NCBI RefSeq assembly: GCF_001955715.1
Contig: NZ_CP019239.1
Span: 4,092,001-4,156,000, forward strand
DNA: 64,000 nt
DNA from: Rhodoferax saidenbachensis
GTDB lineage: Bacteria; Pseudomonadota; Gammaproteobacteria; Burkholderiales; Burkholderiaceae_C
Direction: 5' to 3'
How positions within the stretch are numbered: the stretch's first letter is position 1; each line of letters begins with the position of its first letter. Shown piece after piece: positions 34,253 through 42,841 of this stretch. The notes under the pieces are model-generated. The model searched no databases. It was not told the origin of the DNA and was given only the letters and a program-made list of their open reading frames with translations. The position numbers were made by a program, and so were the translations under genes.

Positions 34253-34427
34253 TTGCCACCCTACCCCTTTTGTACAGCGTGGCACTGCGCAAAGCGCGTA
34301 CCCATCAGGTACCCGATCATCAGATCAGGCAAGCGGCTACGTTAGCAGATGCGCCCGCCAGCGACAAGGGACTACTGCACACAATTGCATCCTTTTGCGC
34401 CAAACGGTAGCCGCTGTCCGCTGGAAT

Positions 34428-34454
34428 GCCATGCACGCGTGGTCCGTGCATGGC
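34428..34454 (-). terminator. Hairpin after TerC gene, possible terminator
   Basis: GCCATGCACG and CGTGCATGGC form a perfect ten-base-pair stem 13 bases after the TerC stop. There is no T run on the minus strand, so termination would not be classical; the loop is seven bases. Otherwise the 215-base gap 34253-34467 shows nothing. Confidence 0.4.
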
Positions 34455-34467
34455 AATTTGGGAGCCC

Positions 34468-35166
34468 TCAGGCCGGCGGCTGGGCGCGTCGCTTGACCAC
34501 GATACCCAACCCCAGCACTACCAGCGCACCCAGTACACCCAGACCGTAGTTCCACGAGGTGGTTTGCGGCAGGATTTCCTTGAGTGCAGGATCGGTATGG
34601 GCCATGGTTCCGGCAATCCATCCCAGCAGCATGCCGCCAAAGGTAATGATCACGGGGAAACGATCCATCAGCTTTAAGACCAACTGGCTGCCCCAGATGA
34701 TGATGGGAATGCTGACCAACAGACCAAAAATCACCAGCGGCATCTGGTGCTGGCTACCGGCATTGGTGGCCGCGCCAGCAATGGCGATAACGTTGTCGAC
34801 GCTCATCACCAGATCGGCCACGATCACGGTCTTCACGGCCGCCCAAAGCTTGTCACTGCCATTGATATTGGAATGCTCATCCTCGCCATCAGGCGCCAGT
34901 AGTTTCACTCCAATCCACAGCAGCAGTGCGGCACCCACCAGTTTGAGATAGGGCACCTGCAGCAAAGTCAGGGCAAAGGCAATCAGGACCACCCGCAAAA
35001 TGATGGCTCCTGCGGTCCCCCACAGAATGCCCTTGACGCGCAAGTGTGCAGGTAGTTGCCGGCAAGCCAGGGCGATGACCACAGCGTTGTCGCCACCCAG
35101 AAGGATGTCGATCATGATGATCTGGCCAACTGCCAGCCAGAATGGGGCGGAGAGGAATTCTTCCAC
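34468..35166 (-). CDS. TerC family membrane protein (YjbE type)
   Basis: About 232 residues from the GTG at 35166, which gives the family N-terminus (EEFLSAPFWLAVGQIIMIDILLGGDNAVVIALA); a TTG two codons upstream is the alternative. About seven predicted helices. The conserved acidic GGDNAVV and VIVADLVMSVDNVIAIAGAA pairs of the TerC family are intact. The short subgroup is linked to manganese and metal handling of the cytoplasm. It is preceded by a terminator and lies in tandem with a related gene. No riboswitch hallmark is visible upstream. Confidence 0.87.
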   Translation of the reverse strand: MEEFLSAPFWLAVGQIIMIDILLGGDNAVVIALACRQLPAHLRVKGILWGTAGAIILRVVLIAFALTLLQVPYLKLVGAALLLWIGVKLLAPDGEDEHSNINGSDKLWAAVKTVIVADLVMSVDNVIAIAGAATNAGSQHQMPLVIFGLLVSIPIIIWGSQLVLKLMDRFPVIITFGGMLLGWIAGTMAHTDPALKEILPQTTSWNYGLGVLGALVVLGLGIVVKRRAQPPA

Positions 35167-35209
35167 TGTCAACTTTCAAAAGAGCCACAAAACCCCCGAT
35201 TCAACCCCA

Positions 35210-35250
35210 AAAACAATAAAACCGGATTGCCCCTAAGGAAATCCGGTTAA
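35210..35250 (-). terminator. Intrinsic terminator of the upstream TerC gene
   Basis: AACCGGATT and AATCCGGTT flank an eleven-base loop, followed on the minus strand by TTTATTGTTTTT. It ends transcription of the gene at 35327-36010, so the downstream TerC gene is transcribed separately. Confidence 0.85.
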
Positions 35251-35326
35251 TTAAGCGACCAGCTCTAGCCCTACGAAGCCTGTGCTGGCCACTTACCTAT
35301 TTGCAACGGCCCCTGGCCTTGTTGTA

Positions 35327-36010
35327 TCAGGTGTTTTTTGCGGCGTTGCGTCTGGACAGCAGTTGCCCCAGACCCAGCACCAGCGTGGCGCCCAATGCAG
35401 CCGCTGTGTAATGCAGCCAGTGGTGCGAGGCAGAGAACTCCACCAAGGCAGTGTCGCTTGCAATGGTCTCACCGCCGACCCAACCGATCAGTGCCGCACC
35501 CAGCATCACGATCACCGGGAAACGCTCCATCAAGCGGATCATCAGCGTACTGCCAAAAATCACCAGCGGAATGCTAATGGCCAAGCCCAGCACCAGCAAG
35601 ACCATGCTGCCATGGGCCGCAGCGGCAACGGCAATCACGTTATCCAGGCTCATCACCAAGTCGGCAATCAGGATGGTACGCACGGCCGCCATCAGGCTAC
35701 CCGTATGTTTGCCATGGCCTTCTTCACCGCCATCATCCATCAGCAACTGCACGCCAATCCACAGCAGCAGCAAGCCGCCCACGATTTGCAAAAAAGACAG
35801 TTCCAGCAGTTTGGCGGCCACCACGGTCAGCGCTATGCGCAACACCACGGCAGCACCGGAACCCCACAGCACCGCCTTTTTTTGCTGCGCGGGGGGTAGG
35901 GCGCGCGCTGCTAGCGCAATCACCACGGCGTTGTCGCCCGAAAGGATGATGTTGATCCAGACGATCTTGAGCAGACCAATCCAGAAGTCCACACTTTGCA
36001 GCAATTCCAT
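35327..36010 (-). CDS. TerC family membrane protein (YjbE type)
   Basis: 227 residues, a paralogue of the product at 34468. MELLQSVDFWIGLLKIVWINIILSGDNAVVIALAA opens the protein; the second acidic helix is ILIADLVMSLDNVIAVAAAAHG. About seven helices with a His/Asp/Glu-rich cytoplasmic loop (MDDGGEEGHGKH) that could bind metal. An AAAGGGGAAAAC ribosome site precedes the ATG. Transcription probably starts in the 50 bases after the sucD terminator, with its own terminator at 35210. Confidence 0.88.
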   Translation of the reverse strand: MELLQSVDFWIGLLKIVWINIILSGDNAVVIALAARALPPAQQKKAVLWGSGAAVVLRIALTVVAAKLLELSFLQIVGGLLLLWIGVQLLMDDGGEEGHGKHTGSLMAAVRTILIADLVMSLDNVIAVAAAAHGSMVLLVLGLAISIPLVIFGSTLMIRLMERFPVIVMLGAALIGWVGGETIASDTALVEFSASHHWLHYTAAALGATLVLGLGQLLSRRNAAKNT

Positions 36011-36030
36011 GTTTTCCCCTTTTCAATCCC

Positions 36031-36067
36031 AATAAAAAAGTGCCCAAGCACAAGGCCGGGGCACTTT
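36031..36067 (-). terminator. Intrinsic terminator of sucCD
   Basis: AAAGTGCCC pairs with GGGCACTTT around a thirteen-base loop, followed on the minus strand by TTTTTTATT. It lies about 50 bases after the sucD stop. Confidence 0.9.
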
Positions 36068-36115
36068 GGGCAAGGCTAGAACTGCGTCCTTGGCCAAGCA
36101 ATTAGACGGTAGCGT

Positions 36116-37009
36116 TTACAACATGGCCTTCAGCAATTTGGCCATTTCGGATGGATTGCGTGTGACCTTGAAGCCGCACTCTTCCATCACTGCCAATTTG
36201 GCGTCCGCCGTATCGGCACCACCGGAGATCAGTGCACCGGCGTGGCCCATGCGTTTTCCGGGAGGCGCTGTCACACCGGCGATAAAGCCAACGATAGGCT
36301 TCTTCATGTTGAGTTTGCACCAACGGGCGGCTTCGGCTTCGTCGGGTCCACCGATTTCGCCAATCATGATGACGGCGTCGGTATCTGGATCGTCGTTGAA
36401 AGCACGCATCACGTCGATATGCTTCAAACCATTGATCGGGTCGCCACCAATACCAACCGCACTGGATTGGCCCAGACCGATTTCGGTCAGCTGAGCGACC
36501 GCTTCGTAAGTCAGCGTACCGGAGCGGCTGACCACACCAATGCGGCCCTTGCGGTGGATGTGACCGGGCATGATGCCGATCTTGATTTCGTCAGGGGTGA
36601 TCAGGCCAGGGCAGTTCGGGCCGAGCAGCAAGGTTTTCTTGCCGCCAGCCGCTTCCTTGGCCTTCATGCGATTGCGCACTTCCAGCATGTCCTTGACCGG
36701 AATGCCTTCAGTAATACAAATCGCCAGATCCAGGTCGGCTTCGACGGCTTCCCAGATGGCAGCCGCAGCGCCAGATGGGGGCACGTAAATCACGGACACC
36801 GTAGCGCCGGTTTCCGAAGCCGCTTCCTTGACGGATGCGTAGATTGGAATGTTGAAGATGGACTCGCCAGCCTTCTTGGGATTCACACCGGCCACGAAAC
36901 AGTTCTTGCCGTTTGCGTATTCCTGGCACTTTTCAGTGTGGAACTGACCGGTCTTGCCGGTGATACCTTGGGTGATGACCTTGGTGTCTTTGTTGATGTA
37001 GATAGACAT
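36116..37009 (-). CDS. sucD: Succinyl-CoA synthetase alpha subunit
   Basis: 297 residues. With SucC it converts succinyl-CoA, phosphate and ADP/GDP to succinate, CoA and ATP/GTP in the citric acid cycle. The N-terminal CoA-binding Rossmann domain begins MSIYINKDTKVITQGITGKTG. The phosphorylated His is in GKRMGHAGALI (about residue 246). The sequence GVVSRSGTLTYEAV is also conserved. It starts 10 bases after the sucC stop; the two are co-transcribed with a terminator after sucD. Confidence 0.97.
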   Translation of the reverse strand: MSIYINKDTKVITQGITGKTGQFHTEKCQEYANGKNCFVAGVNPKKAGESIFNIPIYASVKEAASETGATVSVIYVPPSGAAAAIWEAVEADLDLAICITEGIPVKDMLEVRNRMKAKEAAGGKKTLLLGPNCPGLITPDEIKIGIMPGHIHRKGRIGVVSRSGTLTYEAVAQLTEIGLGQSSAVGIGGDPINGLKHIDVMRAFNDDPDTDAVIMIGEIGGPDEAEAARWCKLNMKKPIVGFIAGVTAPPGKRMGHAGALISGGADTADAKLAVMEECGFKVTRNPSEMAKLLKAML

Positions 37010-37019
37010 TGCTTATTCC

Positions 37020-38186
37020 TTAGGCAGCTTTAACCGCAGCAACCACTTTTTCAGCCGCTTCGGCCATGGTGTCTGCACTGATGATGGGTAGGCCGGACTC
37101 GGCCAGCATCTTCTTGCCCAGGTCTTCGTTGGTGCCCTTCATGCGCACCACCAGTGGCACGGACAGATTCACGGCCTTGCAAGCAGTGATCACGCCGGTG
37201 GCGATGGTGTCGCATTTCATGATGCCGCCGAAGATGTTGACCATGATGGCCTCAACCTTGGGGTTCTTCAGCATGATCTTGAAGGCTTCGGTGACCTTCT
37301 CGGGAGTCGCACCGCCGCCCACGTCCAGGAAGTTGGCAGGCTCAGCGCCGTACAACTTGATGGTGTCCATGGTCGCCATGGCCAAGCCGGCGCCGTTCAC
37401 CAGACAACCAATGTTGCCGTCCAGACTGATGTAAGCCAGGTCGAACTTGGAAGCTTCGACTTCCGCGGCGTCTTCTTCGTCCAGATCGCGGTAGGCGACG
37501 ATTTCAGGGTGACGGAACAGCGCGTTGGGGTCAAAGTTGAACTTGGCGTCCAGCGCCATAACTTTGCCTTTGCTGTCGCGGTTCAGCGGGTTGATTTCAA
37601 CCAGGGACGCGTCGGTGTCCATGTAGCACTTGTAGAGCTTCTGGAAGATGTCCACGGCCTGGGCGGTGGAGTCTGCTGGCATGCCGATGGCATCAGAGAT
37701 CTTCTTGGCTTGGGCGTCGCCCAGACCGGTCAACGGATCGATGAACTCGGTGATGATCTTCTCGGGGGTGGAGTGGGCCACTTCCTCGATGTCCATGCCG
37801 CCTTCGCTGGACGCGATGAACGCCAGCTTTTGCGTAGCGCGGTCGGTCACGATGGACACGTAATATTCTTTGTTTATGTCCGCGCCATCTTCAATATAGA
37901 GGCGACGGACCTTTTGGCCTTCGGGGCCGGTCTGGTGTGTCTTGAGCTGCATGCCCAGGATTTCAGTGGCCAGACGTTTCACGTCGTCGATGGACTTGGC
38001 CACCTTGACGCCGCCGCCCTTGCCACGGCCACCGGCGTGAATTTGGGCTTTGACCACCCAAACCGGGCCGCCCAGTTTTTGAGCAGCTTCCACTGCCTCC
38101 TGGACTGTGAAAGCGGGGATGCCGCGAGGCACCGGCACGCCGAATTGACGCAAGATTTCCTTGCCTTGGTACTCGTGAATCTTCAT
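37020..38186 (-). CDS. sucC: Succinyl-CoA synthetase beta subunit
   Basis: 388 residues from the ATG at 38186 ([16 protein letters not shown]), the standard start; eight upstream codons in frame are not needed. ATP-grasp domain residues 1-240 with [21 protein letters not shown] (about 42), [13 protein letters not shown] text ([10 protein letters not shown], about 200), and the C-terminal CoA-ligase domain with FLDVGGGA and [10 protein letters not shown]. The leader contains GAGAGAGAC before the start. First gene of the sucCD operon, divergent from argC. Confidence 0.97.
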   Translation of the reverse strand: MKIHEYQGKEILRQFGVPVPRGIPAFTVQEAVEAAQKLGGPVWVVKAQIHAGGRGKGGGVKVAKSIDDVKRLATEILGMQLKTHQTGPEGQKVRRLYIEDGADINKEYYVSIVTDRATQKLAFIASSEGGMDIEEVAHSTPEKIITEFIDPLTGLGDAQAKKISDAIGMPADSTAQAVDIFQKLYKCYMDTDASLVEINPLNRDSKGKVMALDAKFNFDPNALFRHPEIVAYRDLDEEDAAEVEASKFDLAYISLDGNIGCLVNGAGLAMATMDTIKLYGAEPANFLDVGGGATPEKVTEAFKIMLKNPKVEAIMVNIFGGIMKCDTIATGVITACKAVNLSVPLVVRMKGTNEDLGKKMLAESGLPIISADTMAEAAEKVVAAVKAA

Positions 38187-38335
38187 GACGTCTCTCTCTG
38201 GACTGGACAATTTTCACCATGCCGCAACGACGGACTACTAGGCACATGGCCCCGGACACAGCAAGCAGGAATGTATCATGTTGCGACGCACCAAACTTTT
38301 GCGGGGCTTACAGCAGGTTTTTGGACCTCTATGCT

Positions 38336-39259
38336 ATGAAAAAAATCTTCATTGATGGCGAAGCCGGAACCACCGGTCTGCAGATTCGCGAAAAGCTACA
38401 AACCATGGCGGGTATCGAGGTGCTGCGCATTGCGCCGGAATTGCGCAAGGACCCGCAGGCGAAACGCGCGCTCGTGGCGCAGGCGGATCTGGTCATTCTG
38501 TGTCTGCACGACGATGCGGCGCTGGAATCGGTTGCCATGGTCGACGGTATTGAGAAAGAAACCGGCCGCCCGGGCGCACGCATCATCGACGCCTCCACCG
38601 CCCACCGCACAGCCCCCGGCTGGGTCTATGGCTTCCCAGAATTGGCGGCCGACCAGGCTGAAGCCGTCAAAACCGCGCGCCGGGTGTCCAACCCTGGTTG
38701 TTATGCCACCGGCGCGATTGCGTTGATCCGCCCGCTGGTGGATGCAGGTCTTGTCCCTCAGGATTTCCCGGTTTGCCTGCCATCCATCAGCGGCTACTCT
38801 GGCGGCGGCAGGACCATGATCGAGGCTTACGAGGCGGGTACCGCCCCCGCTTTTGAGCTGTATGCGCTGAGCCTGAAGCACAAACACATCCCGGAAATCA
38901 TGAAATTCACCGGCCTGACCCGCAGGCCTCTGTTTGTGCCATCCGTTGGCAATTTCAAGCAAGGGATGCTGGTGCAGTTGCCGCTGCATCTGGACACCTT
39001 GCCCGGCAAACCAACCGCCCAGGATTTGCGCAATGCGCTAGCCAAACATTACGCCGGTAGCGCCTGGGTGACGGTGGAACCCACCACGCCCGACTTCAAG
39101 CTGGACGCGCTGGCGCTGGCCGACACCAACAAAATGGAATTGCGTGTGTTTGCCAACGAAGAAGCTGGTCACGCTGTATTGATTGCCCGTTTGGACAACC
39201 TGGGCAAAGGCGCTTCGGGTGCTGCCGTGCAGAACTTGCAGTTGATGTTGGGGCTTTAA
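38336..39259 (+). CDS. argC: N-acetyl-gamma-glutamyl-phosphate reductase, type 2
   Basis: 307 residues from the ATG at 38336 ([20 protein letters not shown]). It reduces N-acetylglutamyl phosphate to the semialdehyde with NADPH in arginine synthesis. The shorter type 2 subgroup (about 310 residues) is indicated by [13 protein letters not shown] and by the catalytic Cys in [12 protein letters not shown] (about residue 117). [16 protein letters not shown] and [10 protein letters not shown] follow. No other arg genes are nearby. It is divergent from sucC and followed by the palindrome pair at 39275-39530. Confidence 0.95.
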   Translation: MKKIFIDGEAGTTGLQIREKLQTMAGIEVLRIAPELRKDPQAKRALVAQADLVILCLHDDAALESVAMVDGIEKETGRPGARIIDASTAHRTAPGWVYGFPELAADQAEAVKTARRVSNPGCYATGAIALIRPLVDAGLVPQDFPVCLPSISGYSGGGRTMIEAYEAGTAPAFELYALSLKHKHIPEIMKFTGLTRRPLFVPSVGNFKQGMLVQLPLHLDTLPGKPTAQDLRNALAKHYAGSAWVTVEPTTPDFKLDALALADTNKMELRVFANEEAGHAVLIARLDNLGKGASGAAVQNLQLMLGL

Positions 39260-39274
39260 AGCCCTAGGCGCTCG

Positions 39275-39374
39275 CTCCGGGCCGACAGGGCGGCACGTTT
39301 TGCTCCGTGTCCCCCGCGCCCTTTGGGCGCTCCTCCTTGACCTGCGCAAAACGCACCGCCCTGCCGACCCTCCG
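39275..39374. repeat. Long palindromic element, copy 1
   Basis: A structure of about 100 bases: outer arms CTCCGGGCCGACAGGGCGG and CCGCCCTGCCGACCCTCCGG, then inner CGTTTTGC and GCAAAACG, then a central GCGCCCTTTGGGCGC hairpin. Its core of about 57 bases (39298-39355) recurs inverted in copy 2. Confidence 0.85.
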
Positions 39375-39429
39375 GACTTGAGCGCATCACTGCATCCGAA
39401 ATTCACTTCTAACCTCTACCGCCCACTCC

Positions 39430-39530
39430 TCCAGCCGGTGGTGTAGGGTATGCGTTTTGCGCAGGTTAAGGAGGAGGGCGAAGCCCGGGGGACACGGAGC
39501 AAAACGCATACCCCACACCGGCGGCGGGTA
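39430..39530. repeat. Long palindromic element, copy 2, inverted
   Basis: Core 39451-39508 is nearly the reverse complement of copy 1, with a small hairpin GGGCGAAGCCC at its centre. Outer arms GCCGGTGGTGTAGGGTA and TACCCCACACCGGCGG differ from copy 1 but are complementary to each other. Together with copy 1 it fills the 283-base gap between argC and recX. Confidence 0.85.
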
Positions 39531-39542
39531 ACCACAAACAAT

Positions 39543-39992
39543 CTAGTCGTCGTCCCCACCAGAAACCACCCGGTGAATGGTGTCGCCGCCAAACCCGCGG
39601 CTGGCTAAAAACCGCATCTGCTTCCCACGCTCAGAGGCATCCGCAGGCGGCTGACCAAACTTCTTGTGCCAGACTTCGCGCGCGCGCTCCACCTCGCTGG
39701 CGCGTAACCGATCAACGGCTTGGGCAACTGCTTCGGGCTCCAACCCCTTTTGCTGCAACTCCTGCTTGATCCGTGACGCGCCGAGCTTGGCGGAGCGGCG
39801 GTGAATGACGGACTCGACCACCCGGCCTTCGTTGATGAAGTCCTTGGCCGCCAGCGTGTCCAACACCTTGGCGAGCTGGCCTGGCTCTTCCTCGAACTTA
39901 GCGAGCTTGCGCTCCAGCTCAGCACGTGAATGTTCACGGCCGCTGAGCAGGCGCAAGGCCCGCCCGGTGAGGGACAAAGTCGTGGTTGCCAT
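39543..39992 (-). CDS. recX: RecX regulatory protein
   Basis: 149 residues, three-helix repeats typical of RecX: LTGRALRLLSGREHSRAELERKLAKF at the start, DFINEGRVVESVIHRRSAKLGASRIKQELQQKG in the middle, and KQMRFLASRGFGGDTIHRVV at the end. RecX binds RecA filaments and limits their activity. It lies 82 bases after recA on the same strand, with a family A repeat in between that may influence read-through. The C-terminus ends in Asp residues. Confidence 0.93.
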   Translation of the reverse strand: MATTTLSLTGRALRLLSGREHSRAELERKLAKFEEEPGQLAKVLDTLAAKDFINEGRVVESVIHRRSAKLGASRIKQELQQKGLEPEAVAQAVDRLRASEVERAREVWHKKFGQPPADASERGKQMRFLASRGFGGDTIHRVVSGGDDD

Positions 39993-40020
39993 CTGTCAGG
40001 ATGCTCCGCCCCTCGCAAAT

Positions 40021-40080
40021 CGCTATTGTTTTTATAGCTGCTTGCGCAATATCCACGGGGGCTGGAAGCTCTTTTTACTC
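40021..40080 (+). repeat. Dispersed repeat, family A
   Basis: Copy with the core ATAGCTGCTTGCGCAATA and a GGGGGCTGGAAGCT block; aligns well with the copy inside the bepA-like gene. It sits between recX and recA and covers the last six bases of recA. Confidence 0.75.
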
Positions 40081-41187
40081 AGGTTTTTCTGCCTTGTCGG
40101 CTTTGTCAGCCTTTTTGCTCTTGGCGGCCTTGATTTCCGGTTCGGCCACGGGCAACAGCGGAATGCCCAGCGAATCGCGCACCTTGTTTTCGATTTCCAC
40201 CGACAGGTCGGGGTTTTCGCGCAGGAATTCACGGGCGTTGTCGCGGCCTTGGCCGATCTTCTCGCCCTGGTAGGCGTACCAGGCGCCGGACTTTTCCAGG
40301 ATGCCGGCGGTCACGCCCATGTCGATGATTTCGCCGTGGCGGCTGATGCCTTCGCCAAACAGGATGTCGAACTCCGCCGTCTTGAACGGGGGCGCGACCT
40401 TGTTCTTAACCACCTTGACCTTGGTTTCGTTGCCGATGGCCTCTTCACCCTTCTTGATCGTGCCGGTGCGGCGAATGTCCAAGCGCACAGAGGCGTAGAA
40501 CTTCAGCGCGTTACCGCCAGTGGTGGTTTCGGGGCTGCCGAACATCACGCCGATCTTCATGCGGATCTGGTTGATGAAGATGACCATGCAGTTGGTCTTC
40601 TTGATGTGGGCGGTCAGCTTGCGCAGGGCCTGGCTCATCAGGCGGGCTTGCAGGCCGGGCAGGGAGTCGCCCATTTCGCCTTCGAGTTCGGCCTTGGGTG
40701 TGAGCGCGGCCACCGAGTCCACAATGATCAGATCGACCGCGCCGGAGCGCACCAGGCTGTCGACGATTTCCAGCGCTTGTTCGCCGGTGTCAGGCTGGGA
40801 AATCAGCAGGTCTTGCAGGTTCACGCCCAGCTTTTGCGCGTACTGGATATCCAGCGCATGCTCGGCGTCCACAAAGGCGCACTGGCCGCCTTGTTTTTGC
40901 ATCTCGGCGACTACTTGCAGCGTCAGCGTGGTCTTGCCGGAGGATTCCGGGCCGTAAATTTCGACGACGCGCCCGCGCGGCAGGCCGCCGACGCCCAGCG
41001 CAATGTCCAGCCCCAAGGAGCCAGTAGAGACGACCTGGATGTCTTCAATGACTTCGCCTTCGCCCAGGCGCATGATGGTGCCCTTGCCGAACTGCTTTTC
41101 GATCTGGGCCAGGGCCACTTGCAGGGCCTTGGCTTTTTCGCTGTTGGCGCCGTTGGTGTTGTTCGGGTTCTTGACAGGTGCGTCCAT
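40075..41187 (-). CDS. recA: RecA recombinase
   Basis: 370 residues from the ATG at 41187 ([10 protein letters not shown]), which has AAGGAGATT 7 bases upstream; an in-frame upstream start is not needed. RecA forms filaments on single-stranded DNA, drives strand exchange, and triggers LexA self-cleavage. Walker [14 protein letters not shown] (about residue 75), Walker [11 protein letters not shown], and loops L1/L2 in [16 protein letters not shown] and [18 protein letters not shown] are intact. A C-terminal Lys/Ala/Glu tail follows. A LexA box is predicted upstream at 41259-41274. Confidence 0.99.
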   Translation of the reverse strand: MDAPVKNPNNTNGANSEKAKALQVALAQIEKQFGKGTIMRLGEGEVIEDIQVVSTGSLGLDIALGVGGLPRGRVVEIYGPESSGKTTLTLQVVAEMQKQGGQCAFVDAEHALDIQYAQKLGVNLQDLLISQPDTGEQALEIVDSLVRSGAVDLIIVDSVAALTPKAELEGEMGDSLPGLQARLMSQALRKLTAHIKKTNCMVIFINQIRMKIGVMFGSPETTTGGNALKFYASVRLDIRRTGTIKKGEEAIGNETKVKVVKNKVAPPFKTAEFDILFGEGISRHGEIIDMGVTAGILEKSGAWYAYQGEKIGQGRDNAREFLRENPDLSVEIENKVRDSLGIPLLPVAEPEIKAAKSKKADKADKAEKPE

Positions 41188-41258
41188 GGGAATCTCCTTA
41201 AAAATCAATCAGTTGGTGCAATTTGGCATCTGGCTTGACCACTGAGGTTTGCTACAGG

Positions 41259-41305
41259 CTGGATGCTTGAACAGTAGTTTAAGCGCATTGGTTGAAATGC
41301 GTAAA
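41259..41305 (-). promoter_or_regulatory. recA: recA promoter with LexA box
   Basis: On the minus strand TTTACG (41305-41300), an 18-base spacer and TAAACT (41281-41276) form a plausible sigma-70 promoter. Directly after it, TACTGTTCAAGCATCCAG includes CTG-N10-CAG (41274-41259), the spacing of a LexA operator; the left half TACTGT is a perfect match to the E. coli consensus. LexA binding here would cover the transcription start. Confidence 0.6.
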
Positions 41306-41341
41306 TACATTTTTTAGTCAGTTTGCATTACTATTTAAGGA

Positions 41342-41824
41342 ATGCCTGAAACCGCTTCCCAAGACTCGGCGCTGTGGCGCAACAACCACCTCGGCCACTG
41401 GCTGCGCCTGGCGCTGGAGCGCTTTGACAGCCGCGTGATGGCGCTGATGGCCCACCACCCCGGCGTGCCACTGGGTCTGGCCAATCTGGCCGGGCGCGGT
41501 CAGGTCGGTGCGGCGCATATCCACATCACCCGCCACCTGGCACAGAGCGGCTCGCGCCTGACCGATCTGGCGCAGGCCGCCGGCATGAGCAAACAGGCCA
41601 TGGGCACCTTGGTGGACCAATGCGAAGCTTGGGGCATGGTGACCCGCGAAGCCGATCCGCTGGACGCCCGTGCGCGCAAGGTGCAGTTCACCGCCACGGG
41701 CCTGGCCTGGCTGGCTGCGTACCAGGATGCGGTGGCGCAGGCCGAAGACGAAATGCGCGCCGCCACCAGCCCCGAAGTGGCCACCGTGATCGCCATTGGA
41801 CTGGAAGCCTACAGCGGACAGTAG
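41342..41824 (+). CDS. MarR family transcriptional regulator
   Basis: 160 residues, divergent from recA. A winged-helix DNA-binding domain runs about 60-110: SGSRLTDLAQAAGMSKQAMGTLVDQCEAWGMV and the wing READPLDARARKVQFTATG. MarR proteins act as dimeric repressors that respond to small ligands. The N-terminus (LALERFDSRVMALMAHHPGVP) provides dimer helices. Neither the ligand nor the target is evident; the neighbouring genes are unrelated to known MarR regulons. The downstream gap holds a family C repeat. Confidence 0.85.
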   Translation: MPETASQDSALWRNNHLGHWLRLALERFDSRVMALMAHHPGVPLGLANLAGRGQVGAAHIHITRHLAQSGSRLTDLAQAAGMSKQAMGTLVDQCEAWGMVTREADPLDARARKVQFTATGLAWLAAYQDAVAQAEDEMRAATSPEVATVIAIGLEAYSGQ

Positions 41825-41825
41825 T

Positions 41826-41881
41826 GATGCCCCACGGAGGCTCACCCGCCTTGGGGCGGCCGGGCGGCAGGTTGCTCCGTA
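41826..41881. repeat. Dispersed repeat, family C
   Basis: CGGAGGCTCACCCGCCTTGG then GGCGGCCGGGCGGCAGG, with a CCGCC/GGCGG hairpin. The CTTGGGGCGGCC segment is shared with the longer copy at 45804-45883. Confidence 0.55.
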
Positions 41882-41952
41882 AGGCCTCCGAAAAAGTGCA
41901 GGCCTAGAATGACAGACACAGCGCTGGCAACAGCGCGCACGAGGAGACAGAC

Positions 41953-42627
41953 ATGCGAATTTTGATTGCCGAAGACGACCAGGTACTGGCTGACGGACTG
42001 CTGCGTGCCCTGCGCGGCGCGGGCGCGGCGGTGGACCATGTGGCCAGCGGCACCGAGGCCGACGCGGCGCTGATGACCAACACCGAATTCGATCTGCTGA
42101 TCCTCGACCTGGGTCTGCCCAAGATGCACGGCCTGGAAGTGCTTAAAAAGCTGCGCGGCCGTGGCTCCTCACTCCCCGTGCTGATCCTCACCGCTGCCGA
42201 CAGCGTGGATGAGCGCGTCAAAGGGCTGGACTACGGCGCCGACGACTACATGGCCAAACCCTTCAGCCTGCAGGAACTCGAAGCCCGCGTGCGCGCCCTG
42301 GTGCGCCGCGGCATGGGCGCCACTTCCAGCAGCATCAAACACGGCCCGCTGACCTACGACCAGGCCGGACGTGTGGCCACCATCGACGGCAAGATGGTCG
42401 AACTGTCGGCGCGTGAACTGGGCCTGCTCGAAGTGCTGCTGCAACGCGCCGGGCGCCTGGTCAGCAAGGACCAGTTGGTCGAGCGTTTGTGCGAGTGGGG
42501 CGAGGAGGTCAGCAACAACGCGATCGAGGTCTACATCCACCGCCTGCGCAAGAAGATCGAGAAAGGCCCCATCCGCATCGCCACCGTGCGCGGCCTGGGC
42601 TACTGCCTTGAGAAGATCCCTGGGTAG
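41953..42627 (+). CDS. OmpR-family response regulator (TctD/QseB-like)
   Basis: 224 residues. Receiver domain about 1-120 with acidic pocket IAEDD and phosphorylated Asp in DLLILDLGLP (about residue 51), Thr in VLILTAADS and Lys in DDYMAKPF. The C-terminal winged helix (about 135-222) has LSARELGLLEVLLQRAG and VEVYIHRLRKKI-like text. The 214-base gap to the next gene holds a REP element. Cognate kinase is encoded at 42842. The pair resembles TctD/TctE, which control tricarboxylate uptake, but no tct genes are in the window. Confidence 0.93.
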   Translation: MRILIAEDDQVLADGLLRALRGAGAAVDHVASGTEADAALMTNTEFDLLILDLGLPKMHGLEVLKKLRGRGSSLPVLILTAADSVDERVKGLDYGADDYMAKPFSLQELEARVRALVRRGMGATSSSIKHGPLTYDQAGRVATIDGKMVELSARELGLLEVLLQRAGRLVSKDQLVERLCEWGEEVSNNAIEVYIHRLRKKIEKGPIRIATVRGLGYCLEKIPG

Positions 42628-42642
42628 GGCATGCTAGACAAG

Positions 42643-42724
42643 TCCGTTCGCGTTGAGCGCGTCGAAACGCCGCTCTCGCAGACCAATGACCTGCTGAGGG
42701 CTTCGACAGGCTCAGCCCGAACGG
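42643..42724. repeat. REP-like palindromic repeat, family B
   Basis: CCGTTCGCGTTGAGCGCGTC on the left and CTTCGACAGGCTCAGCCCG with AACGG on the right. It sits between the response regulator and histidine kinase genes and could affect relative expression by stabilising or ending the upstream message. Confidence 0.8.
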
Positions 42725-42767
42725 GAGTACTTTTCTGTCCAACACCGAATCTGTCACTATGAATTCA

Positions 42768-42812
42768 GGAGCTGCTTGCGTAAGTCCAGTAAGGGCCGGA
42801 AGCACTTTTGAT
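42768..42812 (+). repeat. Degenerate family A repeat
   Basis: GGAGCTGCTTGCGTAAGTCC with AAGGGCCGGAAGCA after it; a diverged copy with about half of the family A core. Confidence 0.4.
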
Positions 42813-42841
42813 GCTGAACTCAGCAGTATCGGGCGCACCGC

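Noticed and set aside
35173..35326. Second yybP-ykoY riboswitch upstream of the short TerC gene
   Set aside because: No GGGGAGTAGC or closing GACC box is present; the region holds the terminator of the upstream gene.
39275..39530. Integron attC-like sites
   Set aside because: The palindromes lack the conserved attC core ends and no integrase or gene cassette is present.
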